A stretch of 64,000 nt of DNA, taken from the NCBI GenBank assembly GCA_036927565.1, contig JAYESD010000002.1, positions 141,615,167 through 141,679,166 on the forward strand, read 5' to 3'. Both the position numbers and the translations under genes were made by a program. This document shows positions 1 through 10,579 of the stretch, one piece after another (the stretch's first letter is position 1; each line of letters opens with the position of its first letter). A model generated the notes under the pieces. That model was not told the DNA's origin, did not search any database, and worked only from the letters and a program-made list of their open reading frames with translations. Source of the DNA: Tuctoria greenei (lineage: Eukaryota > Streptophyta > Magnoliopsida > Poales > Poaceae).

Positions 1-1
1 C

Positions 2-1090
2 GCTCAGACCATCCGTATATCAGGAGGTCTGAATGACAAATAGGAACTCGCGCTCATCACTTTCCTCCGGGCTAATATCGACGTGTTTGCCTGGCAATCG
101 TCACAAATGCCTGGGATCCCTAGGGAAGTGATCGAGCATTATCTGAAGATCTACCCTGAAGCTCGGCCTGTACATCAGAAGCCTCGGAAGCAATCAGTAG
201 AGCGACAAAACTTCATACGACAAGAAGTGAAGAATTTGCTCGAAGATGGATTCATCCGAGAAGTCTTCCATCCAAAATGGCTGGCAAACCCAGTCGTTGT
301 ACCCAAGGCCGGCGAGAAGCTTTGGATGTGTATTGACTACACACCACTAAATAAGGCATGCCCAAAAGATCCATTCCCACTATCTAGAATAGATCAGATA
401 GTGGATTCCACCTCTGGGTGTGAATTACTGTGTTTCCTAGACGCATATTCTGGATACCATCAAATCAGAATGTCTAGGGAAGATGAAGAGCATACTTCTT
501 TCATCACAGTAGATGGATTGTATTGTTATACTACCATGTCATTTGGTCTCAATAATGTAGCTTCAACATTTGTACGAGCTATGTACAAAACCTTTGGAGA
601 ACTCATCAGAGACGTAGTGGAAGTGTATGTTGATGACATCGTCATCAAGATTAAGGACAAGGAGTCACTTCTTGACACTTTGCAAGCTGTCTTCGACAAG
701 TTGCGAGTCACTCGCACGAAGCTGAACCTGGACAAATGTGTCTTCGGGGTTAGTTCCGGAAAGCTTCTTGGTTTCCTGGTAAACCACTAAGGCATAGAGG
801 CAAATTCAGCGAAGATTAAAGCCACTGAAGATATGTGGCCACCAGCCCGCATCAAGGACGTCCAGAAGCTGACTGGATGTCTAGCCGCCCTCAGCCGGTT
901 CATCTCAAGACTGGTGGAACGGGCACTTCCCTTCTTCAAGCTATTGAGGAAGTCTGGACCATTCCAATGGTCTGAAGAAGCAGAAAAGGCATTCCAGGAG
1001 TTGAAGCAGCTCCTCACCATTCTACCAACCTTGGTAGCTCTGAACCCTGGTGAGCCTCTACTGCTTTACATTTCGGCAACTGACCAAGTT
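2..1090 (+). pseudogene. Element C reverse transcriptase region (broken)
   Basis: This is the RT part of the pol polyprotein, which copies element RNA into DNA. In one frame it shows the block around MCIDYTPLNKACPKDPFPL, the first catalytic Asp in CFLDAYSGYHQI, and the YVDD box at 626-637. The RT thumb and the start of the first RNase H follow. The frame carries a TAG at 41-43 and a TAA at 788-790, where relatives have a basic residue before GIE. The start of pol is left of the window, so any in-frame ATG such as the one near 83 is internal and not a true start. The catalytic residues remain, but the two stops make it a pseudogene. Confidence 0.9.
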
Positions 1091-2491
1091 GTCAACATGG
1101 TCCTGGTTGCGGAGAGACCAGAACCGTTACAAGCTCAGGAATCCAGACCCCTCCGGGAGAGTCAGGAAGTTCCTGAAGGCGAGTCTGGGTCCCAGGCCCC
1201 AGACTTGAGTCAACAAGGAGTTACTCTTGTTGAGCAAGAAGAGCCGGACCCTCCTGGGAGGGTCCAGGTCACTCCTGAAGAAGCTCTGGGTTCCTCCAAC
1301 AAGGACCCTACGATCCCTTAAGAAGGTACGGACCCCTCCGGGAGGGTTCTGGTCGATGAGGAGGAAGCTCCGGGCCCCTCCGGGAGGGCCCGGACAGTCC
1401 AACGCCCTGTGTACTTCATCAGTGAAGTACTCCACGACGCCAAAACTCGGTAACTGGAAGTACATAAACTGCTATACGCAGTTCTTATTGCTTCCAGGAA
1501 GCTCCGACACTATTTACAAGCTCACAAGATCTCAATGGTGACTTCATATCCACTGCGAGCGATTTTGCATAATCCCAACTCCACTGGGAACATTGCAAAG
1601 TGGGCAGCGGAATTGGCCGAGTTTGACCTTGAATTTGTCCCAAGACAAGCAATCAAAAGGCAAGCATTGGCGGACTTTGTGGCGAAATGGACCCCCTCTC
1701 CATCAAATCCTGGGGGCCCTAGTGAGCAGAAGCCGGAACTCAAGGCTCCGGTCTTCATCGATCCTCACTGGACTCTCTACTTCGACGGCTCCATGCAGAA
1801 GCAGGGGGCCGGAGCTGGAGTCCTTCTCCTCGCTCCGACCGGGGAGAAGGTTAAATACATGGTACACCTTGACTTCAAGGCGACCAACAACATGGCGGAG
1901 TATGAAGCACTCATTTACAGACTAAAGGTGGCACTATCATATGGTGTCAAGCAGCTGTTGGTTAAGGGAGATTCGCAGCTCATCATTAAACAGGTGAAGG
2001 GTGAATGCTCCTGCAACCATCCCCAACTAGCTTCCTATCTCCGTGAAGTCCAGAGGCTTCATAAGGACTTCAAAGTCCTGGACCTCCACCATGTACAGCG
2101 TTTCCATAACGCTGAAGCTGATGAACTCTCAATGAAAGCGTAAACCGGAGCTCCGGCTCCCGACGGAACCTTCGTCCGGAGGTTGTCTAAACCGACAGCT
2201 CAGCCTACCGAACTGAGCGAAGGGGGCGAGACCAGCACCTCAAAGCTGGCAGTCCCGATGGCCCTGTCACCATGGCAGCCATCAAGGGTCGTAGGTGCTG
2301 CCAGAAGCTTTGAGCAACCCAACACGCAAGACTCAAATGCTGAAGCTAGCTCCGATGCATGGATCTCGGAGATCCGGAGCTACTTGAAAGACAACTTCCT
2401 TCCTGAAGATAATGTATCCGCTGACCGGATAGTCAGATTGGCTAAAAGATACACGCTGGTAGAAGGGGATCTCTACCGCGCGCGGTGCTAA
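1091..2491 (+). pseudogene. Element C RNase H region: interrupted RNase H, low-complexity linker, archaeal-type RNase H
   Basis: Continuing in the RT frame, the first RNase H is split by a linker rich in Pro, Gly and Glu (about 1110-1396) with imperfect repeats of a PDPPGRV-like unit. The conserved block VQRPVYFISEVLHDAKTR resumes at 1397. A second, archaeal-type RNase H follows (about 1770-2143) with candidate catalytic residues in YFDGS, NMAEYEAL, VKGDSQ and AEADE. Stops lie at 1319-1321, 1451-1453 and 2141-2143. Near 2470-2488 a one-base insertion in a CGCG run shifts the frame just before integrase. Doubled RNase H domains are typical of Tat-lineage elements. The linker may be removable or structural; the sequence does not say. 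Confidence 0.85.
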
Positions 2492-3530
2492 CGGCGTCCT
2501 AATGCGGTGCATTACAAAGGAAGAAGGCTGCGAGCTCTTCGCAGAAATCCATGGAGGCGAGTGTGGGAACCACGCATCTTCTCGTACGCTGGTCGGTAAA
2601 GCCTTTCGGCATGGCTTTTATTGGCCTACAACACTCCAGGATGCAACTGAGCTGGTGAAGAAATGTGAAGCATGCCAGTTTCATGCAAAACAAATTCACA
2701 CACCGGCTCAGCCTCTACAAATGATACCTCCTACATGGCCTTTCGCTGTGTGGGGGATGGATATCTTGGGACCTTTCCCAAGAGCCGTCGGAGGTTACAA
2801 GTTCCTGTACGTCGCCATTGACAAATTCACCAAATGGCTGGAAGCAACTCCAGTTCTGACAATAAACAAGCAATCATCCATCAACTTCTTACAGTCCATG
2901 GTATGCAGATTTGGGGTCCCAAACAAAATCATAACCAATAATGGGACCCAATTCACAAGCTCTGCATTCCAAGGATATTGCAAAGATCTCGACATTCAAG
3001 TCAGCTATGCTTCCGTAGCTCACTCGGCAAGCAATGGCCAAGCTGAGAGAGCAAATGCAGAAATCCTAAAAGTACTCAAGACACGCACATATGAGCGCCT
3101 GAAAAAACATGGAGCCAACTGGATCGAAGAGCTTCCGCCCACTCTATGGGCCAACAGGACAAATCCACACCGGTCAACTGGAGAGACACCCTTTTTCCTG
3201 GTGTATGGAGCTGAAGCAATCCTTCCTCCAGAAATCACCTTGGAGTCGCTCCGGGTCCGGACCTTCGATGATTCCGCGCAGGACCAGCTCTGACGCGAAG
3301 ACCTTGACCTCCTTGAAGAGGGAAGGTGCCGAGACACTGTTCGGAATGCCCGATACCGCCAAGCTCTCCGGCGCTATCACCAAAGGCATGTTCACAGCCG
3401 ACAACTCGAGGAAGGCGATCTGGTGCTACGGAGAATACAATCCAGAGAAGGGTTAAACAAACTCTCCCCCAGCTAGGAAGGACCCTTCCAAGTGATTAAA
3501 GTAACCCGTCCAGATGCGTTCACTTGGCAA
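2484..3530 (+). pseudogene. Element C integrase (broken; catalytic Asp replaced by Asn)
   Basis: Integrase joins the cDNA ends to target DNA. The zinc-binding region is seen as EIHGGECGNH followed by CEACQFHAKQ. The core has its first Asp in WGMDILGPF and its Glu in NGQAERAN. The second Asp is changed: the codon at 2937-2939 reads AAT (Asn) in TNNGTQF, where homologous element E has TTDNGTQF. A TGA at 3291-3293 interrupts the C-terminal region, which continues in frame through LEEGDLVLRR and ends near 3530. Both the stop and the lost Asp would inactivate it. The domain order and the distance from RNase H match element E. Confidence 0.9.
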
Positions 3531-4835
3531 CCAAGGAGGCACACCTCTCTCGAACCCTTGGAACATTGAGCACCTCCGTAAGTTCTACGCTTAATATCAC
3601 GGAGGTGAGTCTATAGTTGCACGTGATGTATGTTATAGAGTCATTGTATAAAGTCGGGTAGCTCCTCTGAGAGAACACCTGGACCTTCTGTGGAAGGTCC
3701 ACAAAGTTCAGGCAACACTTGTCACAGTCTCAGAACTAAAAGTGTAGCTGACTACCTTGGTTCAAACAAGAAACAAAACACACTTAGCCTGTTCCGTACC
3801 CTAAGGGTGTACTTGTTTCCCCTGTACCCCGAACCCATAATGAAAGACATCTTTGTGTGAAAACAGACTCCACGTGCATTTACTTTGTACAAGCTCATTA
3901 TTTTTTTCTCTTTCTTGTCTATAACAAAGTTGTGCGATTCTCAAGAATTTTTTAGATAGACTAATTCATGTACAACTTGAGTCGCATTGTTAATTCCTTC
4001 GGGTTCTAATGTTGTTGAATGGCTCACTCGCCTGAATGCCGTCAGCCAATCTACGTTCGGAGTGTGCTATCAACTTAGCCTAGTCCTGCACCCTAAGTAC
4101 GCCACTCTACCTACACCCCGGCAGACCGAAGTAAGGTGGGTCCTGAAAACAATTGGACTTGGAGAAAACAACTCAGTGCACTTGATTGTATGAAGAATTG
4201 CGCTCGACCCAAAAATTTCTTACGAGAATAGTAAGTCGCAACTGAGTTATAGATAGGAAACAAATTTTACTATTTTTCTTGACTTCAGTGTGCAGGAAAA
4301 ATAAAGATCTCATGATGATGGTGAATTAAGCCGGAGCTATTAAAGCTCCGACATCTCCTAGATGGCTTGTAGTCGATGTTTTAAACATTGATAGCAAGCA
4401 TCGCTGGAACTGCTCAGCTCCGGTAAAGCCATGGGGCTAACCGTCAAAGTGAACAAAAATGGTAGGAAGACTCCAGGGGACTAACTGTCAACGCTCTACG
4501 CGTTGATGGAGACCACTGCTGGAGCTACCAAGCTCCGATGATGGTCAAGGCCGGAGCTCTTAAGCTCTGATAACCTCAGGGGGCCTTCACTACCGAAGAC
4601 TTCGGATCTACGCTCTACAAGTCTGAAGCACGCGAGTCTTCAACAACTGTTACATCCTCTTGGTACATGTTCACAATCAAATTGCGTACATCTACTAGGG
4701 GGCCAAGTGGGACAAAGGTGTTGAAGACAAAAAATGAAATTCATAAAAAACTTATTTCATTCATCTGGAGACAAGAGATTACAAAATTGGAGAAAAAGAA
4801 GAGAGGATACAAGCGGGAGCTACAAAGAAATGGTC
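3531..4835 (+). other. Element C non-coding region between integrase and the antisense gene
   Basis: I see no gene here. About 4320-4580 is notable for repeated short inverted pairs of the form GGAGCT...AGCTCC, near 4331, 4410, 4520 and 4555. The first part (3530-3610) aligns by eye with 48570-48680 of element E, showing that both elements share this 3' non-coding segment. It corresponds in position to the hypervariable region downstream of pol in Tat-lineage elements. Confidence 0.6.
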
Positions 4836-5004
4836 CTAGACCCTATGGAAGAACGAAGCGACCTTCTGGGCAACCTCAGAAATGCTGGCCTGGGCAGCTT
4901 CTCCCTCTCCGTCAATGGGGCCTTAGAGCACCGGGTCCAGGGGGATATGGGGGTCCCGGTTTGTGTAGCACGACAGAACAAATTCTGTGACGCTCTTGGT
5001 CAGA
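4836..5004 (-). pseudogene. Element C antisense gene, C-terminal tail
   Basis: On the minus strand this segment encodes TEFVLSCYTNRDPHIPLDPV, an in-frame TAA (4923-4925), then a tail rich in Ala and Glu that ends at TAG 4836-4838. It continues the coiled-coil protein whose reading stops at 10580: removing element D and one 5-bp target duplicate joins the two in the same frame. Element E has a similar tail at 51001-51237 (MIPLDLKDKGLF, then ARAQVLDLAKQVSSS), which supports this as a conserved domain. The function is unknown to me. Confidence 0.75.
5000..5004 (+). other. Left target-site duplicate of element D (TCAGA)
   Basis: The five bases before the 5' LTR are TCAGA, and those after the 3' LTR (10580-10584) are CCAGG. 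They match at three of five positions, and both differences are C/T or G/A transitions. The assignment rests mainly on the frame of the antisense gene, which is restored when one copy and the element are removed. Confidence 0.55.
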
Positions 5005-5868
5005 TGATGAGGACATCACAACAGCGGAGACGCACATTGAACTGCAAGGACCAATCACAAGGGCACGAGCACGGTTATTAAATCAACAGGTGAATTTGTT
5101 CCTAACTTCTTTTGCATGTGAGTTTGAGAATAGATTGCTATGTGATGATTTAATTGTTATTAGGAATAATGAAGAAGATCAACAAGTGAAGGAAGGAGGC
5201 CTTGGAAGCGTGGAGAACCAGCTGGGACGTCCACAAGTTGATGGAAACAGTTTACAACTCGGACTCGAGTTCAACTCGGAGTCCAGGAGCAGTCCACCTT
5301 AAAACAGACACCCAGGAGGCATACGGACTCCGTTTTTGACGTTCTACATATGCACGGAAAGAGGAGAAGATAAACTATACAATGGTTCTGGTCCCACCTC
5401 AAAATTGCCCCGGAGTCATTGGGAATCGTCGAAACAAATCGAATCCAGATTTCTATCCGGTGCTGCGCCACCGAATCGGGCCTTTGGGCCTTGTATCCCA
5501 TAAGAGTCCATTAGGGACGCGTCTAGTCGTGTTTTGGTCGAACCCTAGCCTATAAATACTGCAACCGCTGGTCATATTCGGTGGGTTTTGCTTAGATCAA
5601 TAATATCGCCGTTCTACGGTTTGTGAGACCTCAAGTTCGCCATTTCAGATCGTGTCTTCTATGTTCTTGCTCGTGTTCTCGGTTGCACTTGCAGGGATTA
5701 GCCTTCTTGGCGAGGTCAAGCGTGTGCAGCACGGTTGATAACCAACGGAGCCATGCTGTAGTGATTGCAGGGGTACTCGTACCGCTCGAGTGCCACGGAT
5801 CATCAACGTCGAGTTCTCCACCCCAATCGACATACCATTCGGAAGATCGGGCCTAAACCTACTCATCA
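5005..5868 (+). repeat. Element D 5' LTR
   Basis: This long terminal repeat (864 bp) begins TGATGA and ends TCATCA, a perfect 6-bp inverted pair. By-eye alignment to the 3' copy (9717-10579) gave about 35 differences, so roughly 96 percent identity. A TATA box lies at 5551-5558. The first 300 bases also carry the reading frame that forms the polyprotein end in the 3' copy. Confidence 0.95.
5551..5558 (+). promoter_or_regulatory. TATA box of element D 5' LTR
   Basis: TATAAATA sits about 310 bases before the LTR end, after a CCTAGCC context, and is repeated in the 3' LTR at 10262-10269. This is the usual position for the LTR core promoter. Confidence 0.7.
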
Positions 5869-5870
5869 AT

Positions 5871-5880
5871 TGGTATCAGA
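5871..5880 (+). other. Element D primer-binding site (initiator Met tRNA type)
   Basis: TGGTATCAGA follows the LTR by two bases and matches the common plant PBS complementary to the 3' end of initiator Met tRNA. The match weakens after ten bases (TTTCC where GCC would be expected). Confidence 0.8.
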
Positions 5881-7138
5881 TTTCCAGGTTGCCCGTGAGG
5901 TATCTTTGTTTTTCCTTCCATTGGATCGATTTTGTTTCGTACCTAGAGTCCACAGAAAAGCCACAAAAAAATTAGATCATTTTTATCGCTTCCTAGACTA
6001 TAGTGCCTGCAGTTTTGTTTTTCAGTTTGCATTGTTGAGTTTGTATTCGTGTGGTTGAGTCTTGTTGCTGGTTTAGAGTGTTTTGGGTCCTAGTTATCGT
6101 GTTTCGTCCTTGTTTTCTTGCTGTTTGACACCTATTCCACAATCCCTAAATAACAAATCGATACACCATGTTCATCGGTTTGCCCTAGCTAGCCGCCTTG
6201 CGTGAACTCCCGCATCGCCAGCCCTAGATTAGGTGACAAACCTTTGTACCACTCATCCTTGAATCATCACACACCACCCCATTAGTTGCTGTGCAAATTC
6301 CCGATCGTTTTCATATCCGATTGCGAGTTCTGTTCTCAAACCGAGTTGGAATCAACATCCAAAAAAAACATAACTCGGACAGCCTACCTTAAAACGGCCA
6401 TAACTTTCGCATACGAACTCGAAATCGGGTGATTTTTTTTTCAAATTCATCTACGCAAAATTTCGCATCCGATTTTCTGCGGCGTTGACGCGTTCGGTGA
6501 AATTAGATTGCCCAAATTCCCCTCGGAAGATAGATTATCCGGCCTCCGAAGTTTCAACACGAATTTTAAATAATCTTCTTGATTTTCTATAGGCCACATA
6601 TTACATCCAATTGAGCTGCAAATTTGTGAGCTTCATATATTTGTGCTCCTGAGTAAATAAAAAATATCAAAAAAATATTACAAAAAAAAGAAAAAAATAG
6701 TGAAGAGCACGCATATTAAAGCCATTGGCCTATACCACTTGGTGCTGTTTTGTTGGTTATAGCATTCTGTCTTTCTTTTGCCTTGATACTTCCTTGTGTT
6801 GTGCTAGGCTCTAGGGCACTTGGTTGACCAGCAACAGTTTCCTACATTGAATACTTATTCAACTTTGTTTAGCTGTTAACGATTTTCTGCTTATTAGCCA
6901 ACATATTGTGCCATCCAAGCTCCACCTTTCTCTTGAGCATAACAGGTACCTTTGCAATCACCCCACGCTTTATTGGTTCATCTCACCGTCCACACCACCT
7001 GCTGTGTCGGTAAGAACACTTGTAAGAGCGTGGTAAGACGCTTGAGCGAGAGAGATTGTTTTCTTCCACCTTCCACATTGTCACTGTAGTTGATAGGGAT
7101 AACATATTATTTTTGTTGTCTTTTGTTTCCTACTAACA
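5881..7138 (+). other. Element D leader between PBS and gag
   Basis: About 1.26 kb without a gene. It is AT-rich near 6590-6720 and contains several upstream ATGs. A CAATGG context at 7137-7142 introduces the gag start. I found no supported intron. Confidence 0.6.
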
Positions 7139-7809
7139 ATGGCAGGAGAAGACAATGATGACGAATGTGTTCAACATGCTGAGTTACGTGACATGATGAA
7201 GACCATGACGGATATGTTCACCAAATACAACGCAACAACGGAGGAGTCATTGGCGAACTTGACTCGCCAACTGGATGATCTTGCTCTTCGGATGAATACT
7301 TTTGAGGCTCGGTTGCCTCTCGCTGGAAGACAAGAAGACAATGCTTATGATGAACTGGAAGATCACAATAATCAGCCAAGACTGCCACTTTATCATCGAG
7401 GTATGAGAGGTAGTAATCATAACAATTATAATCGCCCTCCTGATGATCCTTTTGCTAAAGTGAAATTTACTATACCCTCTTTTTCTGGTGCTTATGATGC
7501 TGAGGCTTATCTTGATTGGGAGATGACAGTAGAGCAAAAATTTAATTCCCATCTTGTTCCTGAACAACATAGAGTTCGTCAAGCCACTAGTGAGTTTAAG
7601 GACTTTGCTATCATATGGTGGAATGAACTTGTTAAAACTAGAACTGATCCTCCAACATGGGATAGATTAAAGGAAGCTATGCGTGTTTGATTTGTTCCTT
7701 CATCTTTTCAGCGGGACCTTCACAAAAAAATGCAGCGTTTAGACCAAGGTAACATGTCCGTAGAGGAGTATTATCAAGAGTTACAAAAGGGTATGCTGCA
7801 TTGTGGGGT
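7139..7809 (+). pseudogene. Element D gag (truncated capsid region)
   Basis: The protein starts at ATG 7139 (MAGEDNDDECV), has an N-terminal coiled-coil-like stretch (TKYNATTEESLANLTRQLDD), then the conserved capsid block from DDPFAKVKFTIPSFSG to FAIIWWNEL. A TGA at 7688-7690 interrupts it in frame, most simply CGA to TGA. It resumes as RDLHKKMQRLDQGNMSVEEY and ends at about LQKGMLHCG, where it is joined in frame to the post-RT region. No CCHC zinc knuckle is present. Gag would form the virus-like particle in the cytoplasm. The truncation makes it non-functional by itself. Confidence 0.9.
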
Positions 7810-8520
7810 AGTAGAGGACATGGATGAGGCAAAAATTGAAGCAATCACCAGCTGGCCAGCCCCAACAACCGTCACACAGGTTCGTAGTTTTCTTGGTCTT
7901 GCAGGTTTTTATCGGCGCTTCGTGCGGGATTTCAGCACCATTGCAGCACCTCTACATGAGCTAACAAAGAAGGGAGTGCCATTTCGATGGGGAGAACATC
8001 AGCAACACGCTTTTGATGCTCTCAAATCGAAGCTTACACAAGCACCATTGCTACAACTTCCTAATTTTGACAAGACCTTTGAGCTAGAATGCGATGCAAG
8101 CAGCATTGGTATTGGAGGCGTTCTCATACAAGGAGGTAAACCCGTTGCTTTCTTTAGTGAAAAACTTCATGGTTCTTCTCTGAATTATTCTACTTATGAT
8201 AAGGAATTGTATGCCTTAGTGCGTGTATTACAAACTTGGCAACATTATTTTTGGTCTAAGGAGTTTTTCATACATTCCGATCATGAATCATTGAAGTATC
8301 TTAAGTGTCAAACCAATCTGAATAAACGACATGCTAAATGGATTGAGTTCATAGAGTCGTTTCCATACATCATTAAGCATAAGAAAGGGAAGGAAAATAT
8401 CATTGCCGATGCATTATCTAGGCGTTATACCATGCTGTCCCAACTTGATCATAAAATCTTTGGTTTGGAAACAATAAAAGCATTATATCCTACTGATTTG
8501 GACTTCAAAGATGCTTTTGA
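7810..8520 (+). pseudogene. Element D RT connection and RNase H
   Basis: Immediately after the gag fragment, in the same frame, sequence equivalent to the end of RT appears (VRSFLGLAGFYRRFVRDFST), followed by a complete RNase H. Candidate catalytic residues lie in ELECDASS, YDKELYAL, IHSDHESL and IIADALSR. RT fingers and palm, including the YxDD box, are absent, as is protease. The fusion is an internal deletion rather than a frameshift, because gag and RNase H share one uninterrupted frame across the joint. Confidence 0.9.
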
Positions 8521-10014
8521 AAATTGTAGAGAAGGAAGAACTTGGAATAAATATGTGATGCGAGAGGGTCTCCTCTATCGTGCTAACAAGCTATGTGTTT
8601 TAGCTAGCTTCGTTCATCTATTACTTTTGCAGGAAGCACATGGAGGAGGTTCGATGGGACATTTTGGAGTGAAGAAAACTGAAGACGTGCTGTCCACACA
8701 CTTCTTTTGGCCAAAGATGAGGCGTGATGTCGAGCGCTACGTGTCACGATGCACTACTTGCAACAAAGCTAAGTCTCGCCTTAACCCACATGGTCTTTAT
8801 ATGCCTCTTCCTGTTCCTAGTGCACCTTGGGAGGATATTTCTATGGACTTTGTTTTGGGATTGCCTAGGACTAAGAGGGGGAGGGATAGTATTTTTGTAG
8901 TTGTTGATCGTTTTTCCAAAATGGCACACTTTATACCTTGTCATAAGAATGATAATGCCTCACACATTACTGATTTATTTATGACGGAAATTGTTCGTTT
9001 ACATGGTGTGCCAAATACCATTGTTTCTGATCGTGATGCAAAATTTTTAAGTCATTTTTGGAGAACTTTGTGGTATAAATTGGGAACCAAGTTGCTGTTT
9101 TCAACTACATGTCACCCACAAACGGATGGACAGACCAAGGTAGTTAATCGTACTTTATCCACTATGTTGCGGGCTGTCTTGAAAACAAATTTGAAGTTGT
9201 GGGAGGAGTGTTTACCACATATAGAATTTGCTTACAACAGATCCGTTCACTCCACGACAAAGGTAAGTCCATTCCAGGTATTGTATTGTTTCAATCCCCG
9301 TGCTCCTATTGATTTACTACCTTTGCCTCCTTCCGAAACTATAAATTTGGATGCTACACAACGATCTGAGTTCATTCTTAAGATGCATGAAACTACAAAG
9401 AAAAATATTGAAATGATGAATGAGAAGTATAGGATTGCAGGTAGTAAAGGTAGAAAAGAAGTAAAACTTGAACCGGGTGATTTGGTGTGGTTACATTTGA
9501 GAAAAGAGCGATTTCCCGATTGAGAAAATCTAAACTTATGCCACGAGCTGCTGGTACTTTTAAGATCGTTGAAAAGATTAATGATAATGCATATAAGCTT
9601 AAATTGCCTCCCGATTTTGGGGTTAATCCTACATTTAACATTTCAGATTTGCGACCGTACTTGGGAGAAGAAGATGAACTTGAGTCGAGGACGACTCCAA
9701 TTCAAGAGGGGGAGGATGATGAGGACATCACAACAGCGGAGACGCACATTGAACTGCAAGGACCAATCACAAGTGCACGAGCAGGGTTATTAAATCAGCA
9801 GGTGAATTCGTTCCTAACTTCTTTTGCATGTGAGTTTGAGAATAGATTGCTATGTGATGATTTAATTGTTATTAGGAATAATGGAGAAGATCCACAAGTG
9901 AAGGAAGGAGGCCTTGGGAGCGTGGAGAACCAGCTGGGACGTCCAGAAGTTGATGGAAACAGTTTACAACTCGGACTCGAGTTCAACTCGGAGTCCAGGA
10001 GCAGTCCACCTTAA
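8521..10014 (+). pseudogene. Element D integrase, extending into the 3' LTR
   Basis: The zinc-binding part includes CTTCNKAKS. The core shows WEDISMDFVLGLP with the first Asp and VSDRDAKF with the second. The catalytic Glu is replaced by Lys (AAG at 9137-9139, in TDGQTKVVNR). A one-base loss in a C run near 9518 shifts the frame: the first frame ends at TGA 9521-9523, and the correct frame continues through the C-terminal GPY-like region (IVEKINDNAYKLKL, NISDLRPYLGEEDE). The reading then runs through the LTR start at 9717 to a TAA at 10012-10014, so about 100 C-terminal residues are encoded by the LTR itself. Confidence 0.9.
9702..9716 (+). other. Element D polypurine tract
   Basis: CAAGAGGGGGAGGA lies directly before the 3' LTR start TGATGA. 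This is the expected place and composition for the plus-strand primer. Confidence 0.8.
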
Positions 10015-10579
10015 AACAGACGCCCAGGAGGCATACAGACTCCGTTTTCGACGTTCTACATATGCACGGAAAGAGGAGAAGATAAATTTCCAATGGTTCT
10101 GGTCCCACCTCAAAATTGCCTTGGAGTCATTGGGAATTGTCGAAACAAGTCGAGTCCAGATTTCTGTCCGGTGCTGCGCCACCGAATCGGGCCTTTGGGC
10201 CTTGTATCCCGTAAGAGTCCATTAGGGACGCGTCTAGTCGTGTTTTGGTCGAACCTTAGCCTATAAATACTGCAGCCGCCGGTCATATTCGGTGGTTTTT
10301 GCTTAGATCAATAATATCGTCGTTCTACGGTTTGTGAGACCTCAACTTCGCGATTTCAGATCGTGTCTTCTACGTTCTTGCTCGTGTTCTCGGTTGCACT
10401 TGCAGGGATTAGCCTTCTTGGCGAGGTCAAGCGTGTGCAGCACGGTTGATAACCAACGGAGCCGTGGTGTAGTGATTGCAGGGGTACTCGTACCGCTCGA
10501 GTGCCGTGGATCATCAACGTCGAGTTCTCCACCCCAATCGACATACCTTTCGGAAGATCGGGCCTAAACCTACTCATCA
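9717..10579 (+). repeat. Element D 3' LTR
   Basis: Direct repeat of 5005-5868, with the same TGATGA and TCATCA ends and a TATA box at 10262-10269. It is followed by CCAGG, the right target-site duplicate. Its first 300 bases are coding for the polyprotein end. Confidence 0.95.

Larger units (their letters stand above)
5005..10579 (+). mobile_element. Element D: chromovirus-type Ty3/gypsy retrotransposon, internally deleted
   Basis: A complete insertion bounded by two direct LTRs of 864 and 863 bp that begin TGATGA and end TCATCA. It has a PBS complementary to initiator Met tRNA, a long leader, gag, RNase H and integrase, and a purine tract before the 3' LTR. Protease, the gag zinc knuckle and most of RT are missing through an internal deletion. 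The integrase and gag resemble plant chromoviruses of the CRM/Reina kind by motif, and I cannot choose firmly between these. It is inserted in the antisense gene of element C. It is the youngest element judged by its LTRs. Confidence 0.9.

Noticed and set aside
1127..1541. Overlapping plus and minus frames across the Pro/Gly-rich linker of element C
   Set aside because: Low-complexity GC-rich DNA keeps several frames open. The RNase H frame explains the segment.
5871..5880. tRNA gene matches at the primer-binding sites
   Set aside because: Only the short region complementary to a tRNA 3' end is present, directly after an LTR. No cloverleaf is encoded there.
5623..6058. Short plus and minus frames at the end of the element D 5' LTR and in its leader
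   Set aside because: They are duplicated in the 3' LTR and have no domain. They are explained by LTR sequence.
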